From Patiria pectinifera (Eukaryota; Echinodermata; Asteroidea; Valvatida; Asterinidae), in assembly GCA_029964075.1 (NCBI GenBank), contig CM057147.1:19613513-19677512 (forward strand): a stretch of 64,000 nucleotides of DNA. Reading direction: 5' to 3'. A program made the position numbers and the translations under genes. Under the pieces are notes generated by a model. That model had not been told where the DNA came from. It saw only the letters and a program-made list of their open reading frames with translations, and made no database searches. Position 1 is the stretch's first letter. Every line of letters begins with the position of its first letter. This document shows positions 57,901-64,000 of the stretch, piece by piece.

Positions 57901-60247
57901 TTCACCTAAAAACAAAATACCGCAAAACTACATTGACCCTTACCCTTCCAGATGCTAGACAGTGCAACATGTGTAAACGTCCGTGAGACCTTGATGCATT
58001 GGGCCATCAACGCAAGTGTCTAAACTTCAAGTTCTTTAGCGCTATTCACATTCAAACAATTTCATTGTTGTGTCTTGTTGCAGTTGGCAACCGCAGACTC
58101 TGAGGCAGATTGGCCATGGGAATTTTGACCTGTAGAATCTTGTCACATGGGCCTCATGCACAAGTTGGCCATTTTGGTCGTGTTCCCTGAATGTATTTCA
58201 TAAATTGTGAACTGTTGAATGGGATGGTGCCAGACTATTCATTCACTACAGCCTCACTTTCATTCTTTTTTTAAATGTGGCTTAAAACATTAAAGTATGT
58301 TTAATCACAAATTTTAAGTTATTCATCAGAGCAGACTGGTATTAATTTGTAACGTCATTGCTTTTGTTTCTCTACACAAGTTCCAAAAATGAAGATTTTA
58401 CCTCACTCTCAATCCAATATGGCCGACTCGTGAATAAGGCCCATTGGGTAGGTTTCTCACTTTGATGAGAGTTGCGTGTTGTTACTATGAGCTATAACCC
58501 TAACTCCAGTAGCCTTTTATACTAAGATCCTTCCTTAATCATAACCGTACCAAATTCACCAAACTTTCACACACTGGTTTTGGTGGATTTTGGTTGATAT
58601 GGTACAGTATCATAAAAGCCACACATGTAAAATGGAGTTTCCATTTATTTCAGTTTTAAGCCATTAGTACTGAATCTATCAAAATCCAGTGGCATCAATC
58701 AAGCACTGTGTGTAAAGTACAGTACACGTGTATTAAATTGTGGCTGGGCTCTTCCCTCCTCACTGATGCAAAACCACCTGTGGGATTTTGTAGGATCTGG
58801 GTTAGGGTTAACAATTCAAAAGTTGATGCTTTGGATCGTGGTACATTTCATAAACTACCAGTTACAGCAATGGGTATTTTACCTGTAAAGCATACTGCTC
58901 TTGCAACTGCCGCTGCTGTTGGGCAAAGTGTGTCTGCAAAATGAGGAAACGATCATCTTCTCCCCTGCTCTTCGGCATTTGTGGTTCTTTGAGATTTCTT
59001 TCTGGCATCTCAATTCTTTGCTGTTCCTCTTGACCAGTTATCTCCTTTTCAGCTTGTTTCTGTTCCACGACATCGGACCAAGTTGTCATCAGTGTCTCGC
59101 TGGCGTCTGCCAAGGATCCTTCCAATGTCGCTTCACTGTCCCCTGAAGAAGAGTATGTGTCTTGCTGGCTGCTTTCTGAAGGGGTTAAACTTGGCGACAA
59201 GGCATTCTTGTCTTTCCCATTTGGGCTTCTTCTTGCCTGCTTCCTGGCTTCCTCTGGATGTTTTCCTTGTTCTGATGAGGCTTCATCTGGGGCTGACTTG
59301 GTGCCATATCCGAGAGGTTCCTGGTGTTGCTTGGTGATGAGGTCCTCCTGCTCTTGAGTGAGACTAGCAAGTTGCGCCTGGAGTAGCTGGACCTGTCGCT
59401 CGTGGTGCTCCCTCTGCAAGATCACCTGCTGCCTGTGCTGCTGCTCCAGCATCCCAAAGAGATGCTCCCACCTCTCTTGCTGGCCCCTCCTGTCCAGACC
59501 CGGACAGATCTGGGACTTCGCTCTTGGCAGCCTTGCGTCCTCTGCCTCGGACTGGCTGGACACGTCAGCATCGTTCTCAAATCCGTCTCCATCACTCGAC
59601 AGCAGACCTGTCATCAGAGAGCCGAAGGGGCTTGAGCCGAATGGCCCGAGAGATGGCATGAATACAAACTTAGCCTGTGCCATCCCCGGCACTCCTCTCC
59701 CAAACATTGAAGGTTTCGGCTCTTTAGTGAGATCAATCTCCTCAATGATGTCTTCTGTGTCCTGCTGATGCTGATCCAGTGAGTCATCATTCTCGCTCTC
59801 ACTTCTGTCTTGACCAGCATCATCAGAAGTCTGTCCGTCCCTTTGAAATCCATCTCGGACTCCAGTGTCTTTTGGTTTCTCTTGAGTCTGTCCTGATTTT
59901 TCACCTTCCTTTTTACCCTGCTGACCATCCTGCTTCCCTGATCGCTCAAGCCCAAAGGTCTTCCTCAAGTACTGAGATGAGAGCAACTCTTGATCGCCAA
60001 AGGCATGATTTTCAGGGATGCCTCCATTTGTTAAGGGTTCCTGATCATCATCCTCATCCTCGGAGACCACTGCAGTGTGTTCCCCTTTGACAGGGTGGTA
60101 TTTCCTAGAGCTTCTGGCAGTATGCGGTTCGCTCTCCCATGAGCTGGTGTCGGCATCTGTTGTACCCATTTCATCCTCATCCATTTCTTCCTGTTCCTTG
60201 GAATTGCCTGCTTGTTGTGCTCGAGTCTGTGCTGTTACTGAAGACAT
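42880..60247 (-). CDS. MPHOSPH9: MPHOSPH9-like centriolar coiled-coil protein, 15 coding exons
   Basis: Fifteen exons (5' to 3': 60247-58883, 57905-57728, 56944-56811, 56098-55905, 53399-53193, 53007-52959, 52187-52035, 51003-50950, 50700-50588, 50183-50097, 49084-48809, 48417-47723, 47498-47386, 46966-46880, 42975-42880) join with GT-AG introns and consistent phases into 1266 residues. Order: an acidic, Gln-rich N-terminus; coiled coils in the middle (for example LREKHARHIADLKAYYDSEI); a Ser/Pro-rich basic region; and short C-terminal coils ending LEHVTRELGSVR. MPHOSPH9 (MPP9) in vertebrates is a mitotic phosphoprotein that recruits CP110-CEP97 to the distal centriole and so restrains ciliogenesis. 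The assignment rests on head-to-head linkage with MTRFR, as in human, plus similar size and coiled-coil layout; I could not align the sequences. The exon model is firm, the name less so. Confidence 0.8.
44064..44539. mobile_element. MITE with CACTGATCT ends, nested
   Basis: Left CACTGATCTCTACATAAAGA then CTGGATAGC; the inverse of the right end is CACTGATCTGTATATAAAGA then CTGGATAGC. Flanking GGGGA on both sides may be the target duplication. It sits inside an older repeat whose partner copy (46285-46800) lacks it. Confidence 0.85.
44571..44656. repeat. Short inverted element, AGTCTGGTTCC ends
   Basis: AGTCTGGTTCC near 44571 is mirrored by GGAACCAGACT ending 44656; the two arms almost meet. 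The equivalent piece of the partner repeat is at about 46428-46512. Confidence 0.75.
46285..46800 (+). repeat. Dispersed repeat, copy 2, uninterrupted
   Basis: Empty-site partner of 43950-45000 in the same orientation, carrying the same order of blocks without the MITE. Confidence 0.75.
46880..46966 (-). CDS. MPHOSPH9: MPHOSPH9-like exon 14
   Basis: 29 codons, phase 0: KQTETSLDIVQRLNDHQKKL to MMEKRQ, a coiled-coil segment. Acceptor TCACAG, donor CAG|GTACAA. Confidence 0.88.
46967..47385 (-). other. Intron 13, MPHOSPH9-like
   Basis: AT-rich with A and T runs; nothing else seen. Confidence 0.5.
47386..47498 (-). CDS. MPHOSPH9: MPHOSPH9-like exon 13
   Basis: Completes a Gly codon, then ENIADFVLAKVRAGDVQTRA to SQRSQTPK. 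Acceptor CAAAG, donor AAG|GTAACA. Phase enters 1, leaves 0. Confidence 0.85.
47723..48417 (-). CDS. MPHOSPH9: MPHOSPH9-like exon 12, Ser/Pro-rich
   Basis: About 231 residues, starting SLTQSDDNRANLSAPGRHSD. Many SP sites (LSPMMKAARQ, SQSPRGR, AVSPAPAS, KESPRRQ) fit a protein phosphorylated by proline-directed mitotic kinases. Basic near the C-terminal side. Acceptor CTTCAG, donor AAG|GTAAAA. Confidence 0.88.
48809..49084 (-). CDS. MPHOSPH9: MPHOSPH9-like exon 11
   Basis: Ser/Thr-rich start (GTSLRSRTSPNTTSATTPAA), then RKFLRPSADYNILTGEKLVS and LQFTFDTE. I place the donor at GAAAG|GTGTGT after 48809 because it restores the phase of the next exon. Confidence 0.82.
49085..50096 (-). other. Intron 10, MPHOSPH9-like
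   Basis: Contains the truncated copy of the TAGGCCCT element (about 49196-49563) and a fragment at about 49740-49905 that resembles 51290-51455. A-runs near 49600-49650. Confidence 0.6.
49196..49563. mobile_element. Element with GGATAATCCGGGCC end, copy 2 (truncated)
   Basis: Shares the central TTTCATGTTGATGCTAA block, the TAGGCCCT motifs and the right terminus with 38338-38917. The left terminus is missing. Confidence 0.65.
50097..50183 (-). CDS. MPHOSPH9: MPHOSPH9-like exon 10
   Basis: Encodes TLSHLEFEVKRMDLESSVVK then RQSLPKSL. Acceptor TAAAG, donor CAG|GTCAGT. Enters and leaves in phase 2. Confidence 0.85.
50259..50396. repeat. Foldback element, 138 bp
   Basis: GTTATCC...GTGGAACATGGAA and TGTCTGTGTCCCA on the left mirror TGGGACACAGACGCA and TTCCGTGTTCCA...GGATAAC on the right. 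Intron 9 of the MPHOSPH9-like gene. Confidence 0.8.
50588..50700 (-). CDS. MPHOSPH9: MPHOSPH9-like exon 9
   Basis: Coiled coil: VLNEYKALAEKHEVTKELLH then DTETQLYESKAKIADLS. Acceptor AATAG, donor CAG|GTAACA. Confidence 0.9.
50950..51003 (-). CDS. MPHOSPH9: MPHOSPH9-like exon 8 (18 codons)
   Basis: LQDVQAMDEHRDQKILKK, phase 0 both ends. Acceptor CAACAG, donor AAG|GTGAGT. Confidence 0.87.
51004..52034 (-). other. Intron 7, MPHOSPH9-like
   Basis: Mostly mobile DNA: a fragment at about 51290-51455 (shared with 49740-49905) and the full GGGCAAGTT element (51457-51985), which ends about 50 bases from exon 7. Confidence 0.6.
51457..51985. mobile_element. TIR element, GGGCAAGTT family, copy 2
   Basis: Left TAGGGCAAGTTAGCACAAGA, right TTGCTCGAACTTGCCCCTA; imperfect inverted repeats with TA at both borders. 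Longer relative of 42398-42674. No coding capacity. Confidence 0.78.
52035..52187 (-). CDS. MPHOSPH9: MPHOSPH9-like exon 7
   Basis: 51 codons of coiled coil, including VANLEQKVNDLKQLCRHKEL and EKRNRELQVSLDQAYQ. Acceptor AATAG, donor CAG|GTGAGG. Confidence 0.9.
52222..52806 (-). mobile_element. tRNA-derived SINE carrying a nested insertion
   Basis: On the - strand it starts with TGGTCCAGTGGTTACGGTG (A box) and GGTTTGAATC (B box), then CTTGGGCAAGACACTTAACT-like sequence, and ends at 52240 in a TAA-type simple repeat. It is interrupted by 52335-52611. Confidence 0.8.
52335..52611. mobile_element. hAT-like MITE inside a SINE, 8-bp target duplication
   Basis: Ends CATGGGCGTCGC and GCGACGCCCATG are perfect inverted repeats. 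It is flanked on both sides by ACCACGCG (52327-52334 and 52612-52619), an exact 8-bp duplication as made by hAT transposases. The interior is a long polypyrimidine tract with C/G runs. Non-coding. Confidence 0.9.
52959..53007 (-). CDS. MPHOSPH9: MPHOSPH9-like exon 6 (short)
   Basis: SRIEDLENTVKALESRL, coiled coil. Acceptor TATCAG, donor CTG|GTAAGT. Enters in phase 2, leaves 0. Confidence 0.87.
53193..53399 (-). CDS. MPHOSPH9: MPHOSPH9-like exon 5
   Basis: LRLNLREKHARHIADLKAYY, then QNKLTEAASLCDHSPDKVTR and VRLEAALKSAN. Strong coiled coil. Acceptor TTTCAG, donor TAG|GTGAGC. Confidence 0.92.
   Translation of the reverse strand, partial: SETEFAREACPPHRRPEGLLRQRDPGAAEQADRSRLPLRPLPRQGHETNQSEVAGQLRQIGGSLEIGQ
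53501..53658. repeat. Foldback element with about 45-bp inner stem
   Basis: ACACTCTGTTTAAGACC, GTTGGAGTCTGGAT and CTGATAA on the left pair with their complements on the right, ending CAGAGTGT. The outer GGGAATAAAT pairs with ATTTATTCCC. The loop is around GCGAGG. Confidence 0.88.
53903..55105. mobile_element. Element with TACCGTAATTTTCGGAATAT ends
   Basis: The left TACCGTAATTTTCGGAATAT and right ATATTCCGAAAATTACGGTA are perfect inverted repeats of 20 bp. Each end carries several subterminal GCGTATAAGCCGCA-type motifs, as expected for transposase-binding arrays. 1203 bp without a transposase. A 47-bp palindrome is inserted near 54817. Confidence 0.92.
54817..54863. mobile_element. 47-bp perfect palindromic insertion
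   Basis: TAGACCCGTGAACGTGGC (54817-54834) and its exact complement (54846-54863) surround an 11-base loop. CGCTAGCC lies immediately left (54809-54816) and again at 54865-54872, consistent with an 8-bp target duplication with one extra T. Confidence 0.75.
55905..56098 (-). CDS. MPHOSPH9: MPHOSPH9-like exon 4, low-complexity
   Basis: ERHQPETSAAVRSPNPNGQG to GEDAQLTS; Ser/Pro/Gly-rich and probably disordered. Acceptor ATCCAG, donor AAG|GTACAT. Leaves two bases that exon 5 completes. Confidence 0.83.
56230..56760 (-). repeat. Dispersed repeat, copy 2 (inverted, partly doubled)
   Basis: Inverse match to 25518-25860. The block GAAGCAACAAAATTGCTCAA occurs near 56251 and a related AAACGCCTCAAAATCTTAAG near 56439, so this locus seems to hold one partial and one fuller copy. 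Intron 3 of the MPHOSPH9-like gene. Confidence 0.6.
56811..56944 (-). CDS. MPHOSPH9: MPHOSPH9-like exon 3
   Basis: DAERSTPTSDNTSTTYSDFT then YWKQAEEDTYRALPDVSMED; the correct frame follows from exon 2's single carried base. Acceptor CATCAG, donor CAG|GTACCA. Confidence 0.85.
57297..57366. repeat. Short degenerate tandem repeat
   Basis: Repeats of TGCTAGTTATGA-type units, about 12 bp, degenerate. Confidence 0.7.
57404..57690 (+). mobile_element. tRNA-derived SINE
   Basis: A box TGGCCTAGTGGTTAGGG and B box GGTTCAAATCC, spaced as in tRNA genes, then CCTTGGGCAAGCCACTTCAC and a body with TGCGATGGACTTGCATCCTA. No cloverleaf strong enough for a tRNA gene. Confidence 0.85.
57728..57905 (-). CDS. 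MPHOSPH9: MPHOSPH9-like exon 2, Gln-rich helix
   Basis: VKHMQRQWAELQTQQGQQQE then VLRHLLSRQQERITQTHRDI and an acidic tail. Acceptor TTTTAG, donor TGG|GTGAGT. Continues the Gln-rich coil at the end of exon 1. Confidence 0.9.
57906..58882 (-). other. Intron 1 (coding), MPHOSPH9-like
   Basis: Contains a GGGCCTTATTCACGAGTCGG-family element (58149-58442). The remainder is unique-looking. Confidence 0.55.
58149..58442. mobile_element. TIR element, GGGCCTTATTCACGAGTCGG family, copy 2
   Basis: Begins GGGCCTCATGCACAAGTTGG; the inverse of its right end is GGGCCTTATTCACGAGTCGG. Opposite orientation to the copy at 28901-29202. Confidence 0.75.
58883..60247 (-). CDS. MPHOSPH9: MPHOSPH9-like exon 1 (first coding), start codon
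   Basis: 455 codons starting ATG at 60247 (MSSVTAQTRAQQAGN). I chose this ATG because the only upstream in-frame codons precede a good splice acceptor (TTGTGTGTAG|GG at 60273), so the sequence above it is intron and a non-coding first exon probably lies further up. Acidic runs (SEDEDDDQEPL, DIIEEIDLTKE) precede a Gln-rich coil (ERWEHLFGMLEQQHRQQVIL) and RQLQEQYALQ at the exon end. Donor CAG|GTAAAA. Confidence 0.9.
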
Positions 60248-62545
60248 CTTTGGTCTATATTCAGTGCAATCCCTACACACAAGAAAAAAATACCACGAGC
60301 CAGTTTTATACCATTTTTTACTTGGCCTAATATTTCCATGATTTAGGCCTATTTACTTATTTTGTTTTCTTTTACATCTATATTTAAACAACAGTGATGC
60401 CGAGTAGCCTCATCGTAGTAGCTTTGAAAACATAGCTCTAGGTTCATGACATGGGAAATTTCTAATGGCGAATTTCCCATGTCATAAAAGTCTAGTAGAG
60501 CTGCCCGTATTTTCCAATTGTCCATGCTAGTTTAGTTAAATCGTGCAATAAATTTATTTTGAGGCCTACTCAGACAATGAGTTTTATTCATTAACGAATT
60601 GGTATGTTAGTATTTGCACTATTATCCCATAATTCCCAACTTGACGATCCTGTTAACTTCCCTCAACCGGGCAGCGAATTTTGTTTTTCCCAAACGACAT
60701 AACCCAATGGGGTGTATGCTATGAGGTTTTGGACTTTACTTCCCTAAAAACATGCACGAAAAATATATAAAGAAAAAAAAAATGAATTCGAAACTAATGG
60801 AATTTGGACTTTATTTCCCTTTTAAACAAATATCCTCCAATTTCATAAGGTCGCAAATTAGAAAAGAAAGAAAAATTTGAAAAAATGTGATTTCGAACTC
60901 ACACTCACCGATTTCAAAACCATACCAATTACCATTATTAATCTAGCTGAGCCATCTATCAAAGCTCGGCAGCAAATTGTAATTCATGCATACCTCATTA
61001 TACCTGTGTACATTATCAGAGGGCGCTCAACAACCATCCATACGACACAATGTTGTTTGGGTGAAAACAATTTGCAGCCAGGCAAGCCCCCAAAAAATCC
61101 AGGGTGTCTCGTCCCCCCCAAATACTGCAGACCAGCCGATGGCATGCGAGGGCAAATTTTACATAGTCTTGCAGGATTATTCATTATTATAAAAGATATA
61201 CGAATTTATTTGTTCAACTAAGGGCCTTTCCTTTCACAAAAAGTACCTTTATTTTGATAGATAGTGTCGATGGAGCTAGAGCACGAGTAAGCGCGTCTGC
61301 AATATCCACGCTACGGTATGTTGTCGATGTTTGTGTCGATGCCAGGTCTTTGGTCATTGGACAAAATGTATCACATCGTGGCTGAACAACCAATTGGCGA
61401 GTGCGTAAGATGTCTCATGAGACTAACACACAGGAGGAGGGAAACACAAACAAAGAAATCCAAGATGTCAGCGCCCATGACGAATGAAGTTGGGAAGTTG
61501 TGAGTGAAATATTTTCAATTTTCAAGCCTTAAACGAACTTGTTAAAAAGTTATTTCTTTAGTACCCTTGTTTTAGCCTACTTGTAGCCAATTTTGTAGAC
61601 TTTGATTTCTTCGATTTTGTTCAGAAGTACACTTTTATACAGTCAGTCGGGCTCGGGGGCCTTACAGTTACACGCATTAAATAATTTTGCTTCCACAGAC
61701 ATGACAGAGCGCCCTCACCCACCGTGGAGGGGCTTTTGTTCAAATTTGTTGTCATTGAACTATATAACGAACCCTGCGCACACAAGTATATGACTAGTAT
61801 GAGCACATGTACAATAGAGAAGTGGACAATGAGTGTTGAAAGCAAAAATCTCAATAAAAAACTTAACATACTGCCTACAATGACAAAACAAAAACAGGGG
61901 AAAAAACACTTGTGAAGTGATCAAGTTAAGATCAGCTGTCATGGCTGTAGCAATCAAACAGCTCGCTTTTCAAGGACCAAAATTTGGTACCCAGAATTAC
62001 ACGAAAACTGCAAATAAATGTATAGTTGTGTTCAAATTATTTATATTCTAACTTTTAATGTTTTTCCAATAATATTTTGTAGAAATATTACAAATTTAGA
62101 ATGGTGCATTCCATTAACCCTCCTGCTGTTTAAAAGGTCACAAACTGTCAAAGTTTCCTTCCACTTTAGAAGGTGTACTTTTACACACCAGCATGGCTCA
62201 GAATGCATGTCACCGTATAAAATTAGCCTAAAAATTTCCGCGTCCAAGTCAGGATTTCTTGACGTTAATATACACACCACCTCCAGTGATAAAAAAAGTG
62301 TGACTATGTCCACTTATTCTAAATAGGAAACTTTATTTCCATTTTCCATGTTTTTGTGTATATGTAGCTTTGACCATGGTTTGACTGTGTAAACCCTGAC
62401 AAAATGTTGGTGTACTCTTTCAGGTTTGTGTCAGCCTATGGGTGACTGCAATAGTTTATGTCGCTTGAGCTTCTCAACTTACCATTACTGACGTACATGA
62501 GTCTTGCTCTGCAGACTTAGGGTACCATCTACTATTTCTGCGATC
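60248..62545. promoter_or_regulatory. Head-to-head intergenic region, candidate bidirectional promoter
   Basis: The region between two divergent genes. The stretch 61260-61500 is richer in CpG than its surroundings and holds the palindromic CCAATTGG near 61389, which gives a CCAAT box on both strands. No TATA box stands out. A plausible MTRFR leader exon ends at 61499 (donor TT|GTGAGTGA), joining an acceptor TTTCAG at 62423. A hairpin lies at 60446-60485. The MPHOSPH9-like leader exon is not resolved. Confidence 0.45.
60446..60485. repeat. Perfect 15-bp inverted repeat
   Basis: ATGACATGGGAAATT and AATTTCCCATGTCAT around the loop TCTAATGGCG. Weaker pairing continues outward through AGCTCTA / TAGAGCT. 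About 200 bases above the MPHOSPH9-like start codon. Confidence 0.85.
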
Positions 62546-63043
62546 ATGTCGACATGGCCCAGAAGCTTGTTTCACTTGCCTGTCCGTCGGTCACACTTTT
62601 TATTGAAAATGAGGCGAACTTTTGCTCAAACTCCATCAGATGGATGGAAAGTGCTAGTATATTCTTCAAACAACAATCTTGGCACAACAAATGGATGTTT
62701 TTCAACAAGTACAAGTGAAGGAATATTTGCAAAGTTTCATTCAACTTGGATAACAAACTGCTTTGGGGCGCTTCCGCGATGCAGACTTGCTATCCAACAA
62801 ACTGGAAACTCTAGCAGACATTTATTGCACGCTCAGTGGCCAAACATGATGAATTGCGTCGCGGCCTCTACAACTACGACAAGAGACAGGACGAGGATTA
62901 AAATCAGGAAGAAACTTCCCGAACTAAATGAAACCGATTTGGAAGAGACGTTTGTCCGAGGTTCCGGGCCTGGGGGACAGTCTACGAACAAGACTAGCAA
63001 CTGTGTGGTTCTTAAACACATTCCGACTGGTATAACCATCAAG
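62546..63043 (+). CDS. MTRFR: MTRFR exon with GGQ motif
   Basis: 166 codons; donor ATCAAG|GTACAT after 63043, phase 0. Carries the presequence, the extended linker and the complete GGQ loop. Confidence 0.94.
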
Positions 63044-63947
63044 GTACATTCCAATAAACTTCCGTAATGAATAATTACGGTACCTGTTTTGAACTGTGGT
63101 GTTAGCATGTCAAATGAATTTGTCCACCACTTTTTATAATAAATGTATCTTTTAATATGAAAACTTTCCGCACGATTTGGCAATATAGTTGGATCTACCT
63201 TTAAATATTGTCATATTTCAATTAAGTTTGTCTTCATTAGATGTGCCTTTAATTCGACACTTTCATTTTGAGGAATATGAGTGTAAACATTAAAGTAGTT
63301 CCTCGACAGCGGGCAAGAGAAAATGTGTTCGATATACGAAAGGATGAACTCATTTGTTGTTTCAGAGGGCAATACATAGAAACGAAACGTTGACCTCAAT
63401 GATTTTGTTGCTCTTGATATGATGAAATTACAAATATTTTGTTTCAAAGAAAGCTTTTAGAATGAGGCATCGAACGTAAACGTTATTGAATTACTTCTTT
63501 ACAAAATTTGAATTATTTGCGGCCACCATAATTCGGCTATTGTAGCGCGGGTTCACTTGTGCGCAAAAGGAAAGCCCCTCTTCAGAGGGTTGCAGACACC
63601 CAAAAGCTGATTAAGAAAAAAAACCTACAAATTAACAATTTCTTAGGAAAAAAAGCACTCTTTAAACCCGTTTGGGATACGGCAATTTTTTGATAATTTC
63701 TGTTGTTTGAAACCTTTCTTCATTACTGTAGTGTCACCAAACACGTTCACAGTCCGAGAACCAAAAAATAGCCAGGGAGTTGCTCAGGGAAAGACTGGAC
63801 GTGCACCATAATGGCGAGGACAGCGTCGTCCTCCAACAGAAGAAGGCCCATCAGAAGAGAGTCAGCGAGAAGACTCGCCGGACTAAAGTGAAGCTGGAGA
63901 AACTCAAAAGGATGAGGGAGATGTTGAATGAGGACGGAGAGATGTAA
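62546..63947 (+). CDS. MTRFR: Mitochondrial translation release factor in rescue, two exons
   Basis: Exons 62546-63043 and 63732-63947 give 237 residues. The start is the first ATG after an in-frame stop at 62498-62500. The N-terminus ([20 protein letters not shown]) is basic and free of acidic residues, as mitochondrial presequences are. The catalytic loop is GSGPGGQ at residues 139-145, followed by [17 protein letters not shown], the release-factor domain-3 signature. Exon 2 continues [20 protein letters not shown] and ends in a Lys/Arg-rich helix ([20 protein letters not shown]), the ribosome-binding tail. MTRFR works with MTRES1 to free nascent chains from stalled, split mitoribosomal large subunits. 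The C-terminal part matches the human protein well; the N-terminal part is about 70 residues longer. Confidence 0.95.
63044..63731 (+). other. MTRFR intron
   Basis: 688 bases, AT-rich, with standard GT and AG ends. No repeat recognised. Confidence 0.7.
63732..63947 (+). CDS. MTRFR: MTRFR last exon, basic tail and stop
   Basis: Acceptor CTGTAG before 63732. 71 codons and stop TAA (63945-63947). Ends [13 protein letters not shown]. Confidence 0.94.
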   Translation, partial: CHQTRSQSENQKIARELLRERLDVHHNGEDSVVLQQKKAHQKRVSEKTRRTKVKLEKLKRMREMLNEDGEM

Positions 63948-64000
63948 ATCAAGGAATTGCTTCCGTGTGGATTGAAAGATTAATGTAAAAAGTCAAATTC

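Noticed and set aside
59358-60090. + strand frames of 77-136 residues
   Set aside because: Antisense to the long first coding exon; Cys/Leu/Ser-rich composition is typical of a shadow of Gln/Glu-rich coding.
60877-61221. 114-residue frame in the intergenic region
   Set aside because: No domain, no coding pattern, and it lies in the likely promoter/leader region.
62504-62545. Upstream start for MTRFR at 62504
   Set aside because: That codon is TTG. The first ATG after the in-frame stop is at 62546.

Overview
This is eukaryotic, intron-rich genomic DNA from an animal. Protein-level cues, many foldback and terminal-inverted-repeat elements, and tRNA-derived SINEs suggest a marine invertebrate. 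A deuterostome such as an echinoderm is my best guess, but that is inference and no marker gene settles it. There is no sign of operons, CRISPR arrays or prokaryotic genes.

Layout. Positions 1-13387 are one uninterrupted satellite array: about 61 head-to-tail copies of a 217-218 bp monomer, nearly identical except at two small hypervariable sites. It ends in exactly 500 Ns (13388-13887), a placeholder gap. From 13928 to 29504 on the + strand I rebuilt eight phase-compatible exons of an SH2-domain adaptor: a long disordered region with Grb2-type YxN sites and two PIPAPR SH3-binding motifs, then a C-terminal SH2 domain. Its 5' end is missing and probably lies in or beyond the gap. Positions 29505-42879 hold no gene I can support; they are filled with SINEs, foldback elements and repeat pairs. 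From 60247 down to 42880 on the - strand I joined fifteen coding exons, every junction phase-consistent, into a 1266-residue coiled-coil protein that I assign to MPHOSPH9. From 62546 to 63947 on the + strand a two-exon gene encodes a 237-residue MTRFR (C12orf65) mitochondrial ribosome-rescue factor with an intact GGQ motif.

How it fits together. MTRFR is certain. The coiled-coil gene is named mainly because it lies head-to-head with MTRFR, as MPHOSPH9 does in the human genome, and has a similar size and coiled-coil character. The two probably share the promoter region between about 60.3 and 62.4 kb. The SH2 gene and the MPHOSPH9-like gene are convergent. Their introns and the spacer are a dense record of mobile elements, including nested insertions with visible target-site duplications. 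I found no clearly new biological system. The most unusual items are the satellite's focal hypervariability, the SH2 adaptor architecture, a tandem array of nested palindromes at 40.2-40.6 kb, and a 47-bp palindromic insertion at 54.8 kb.
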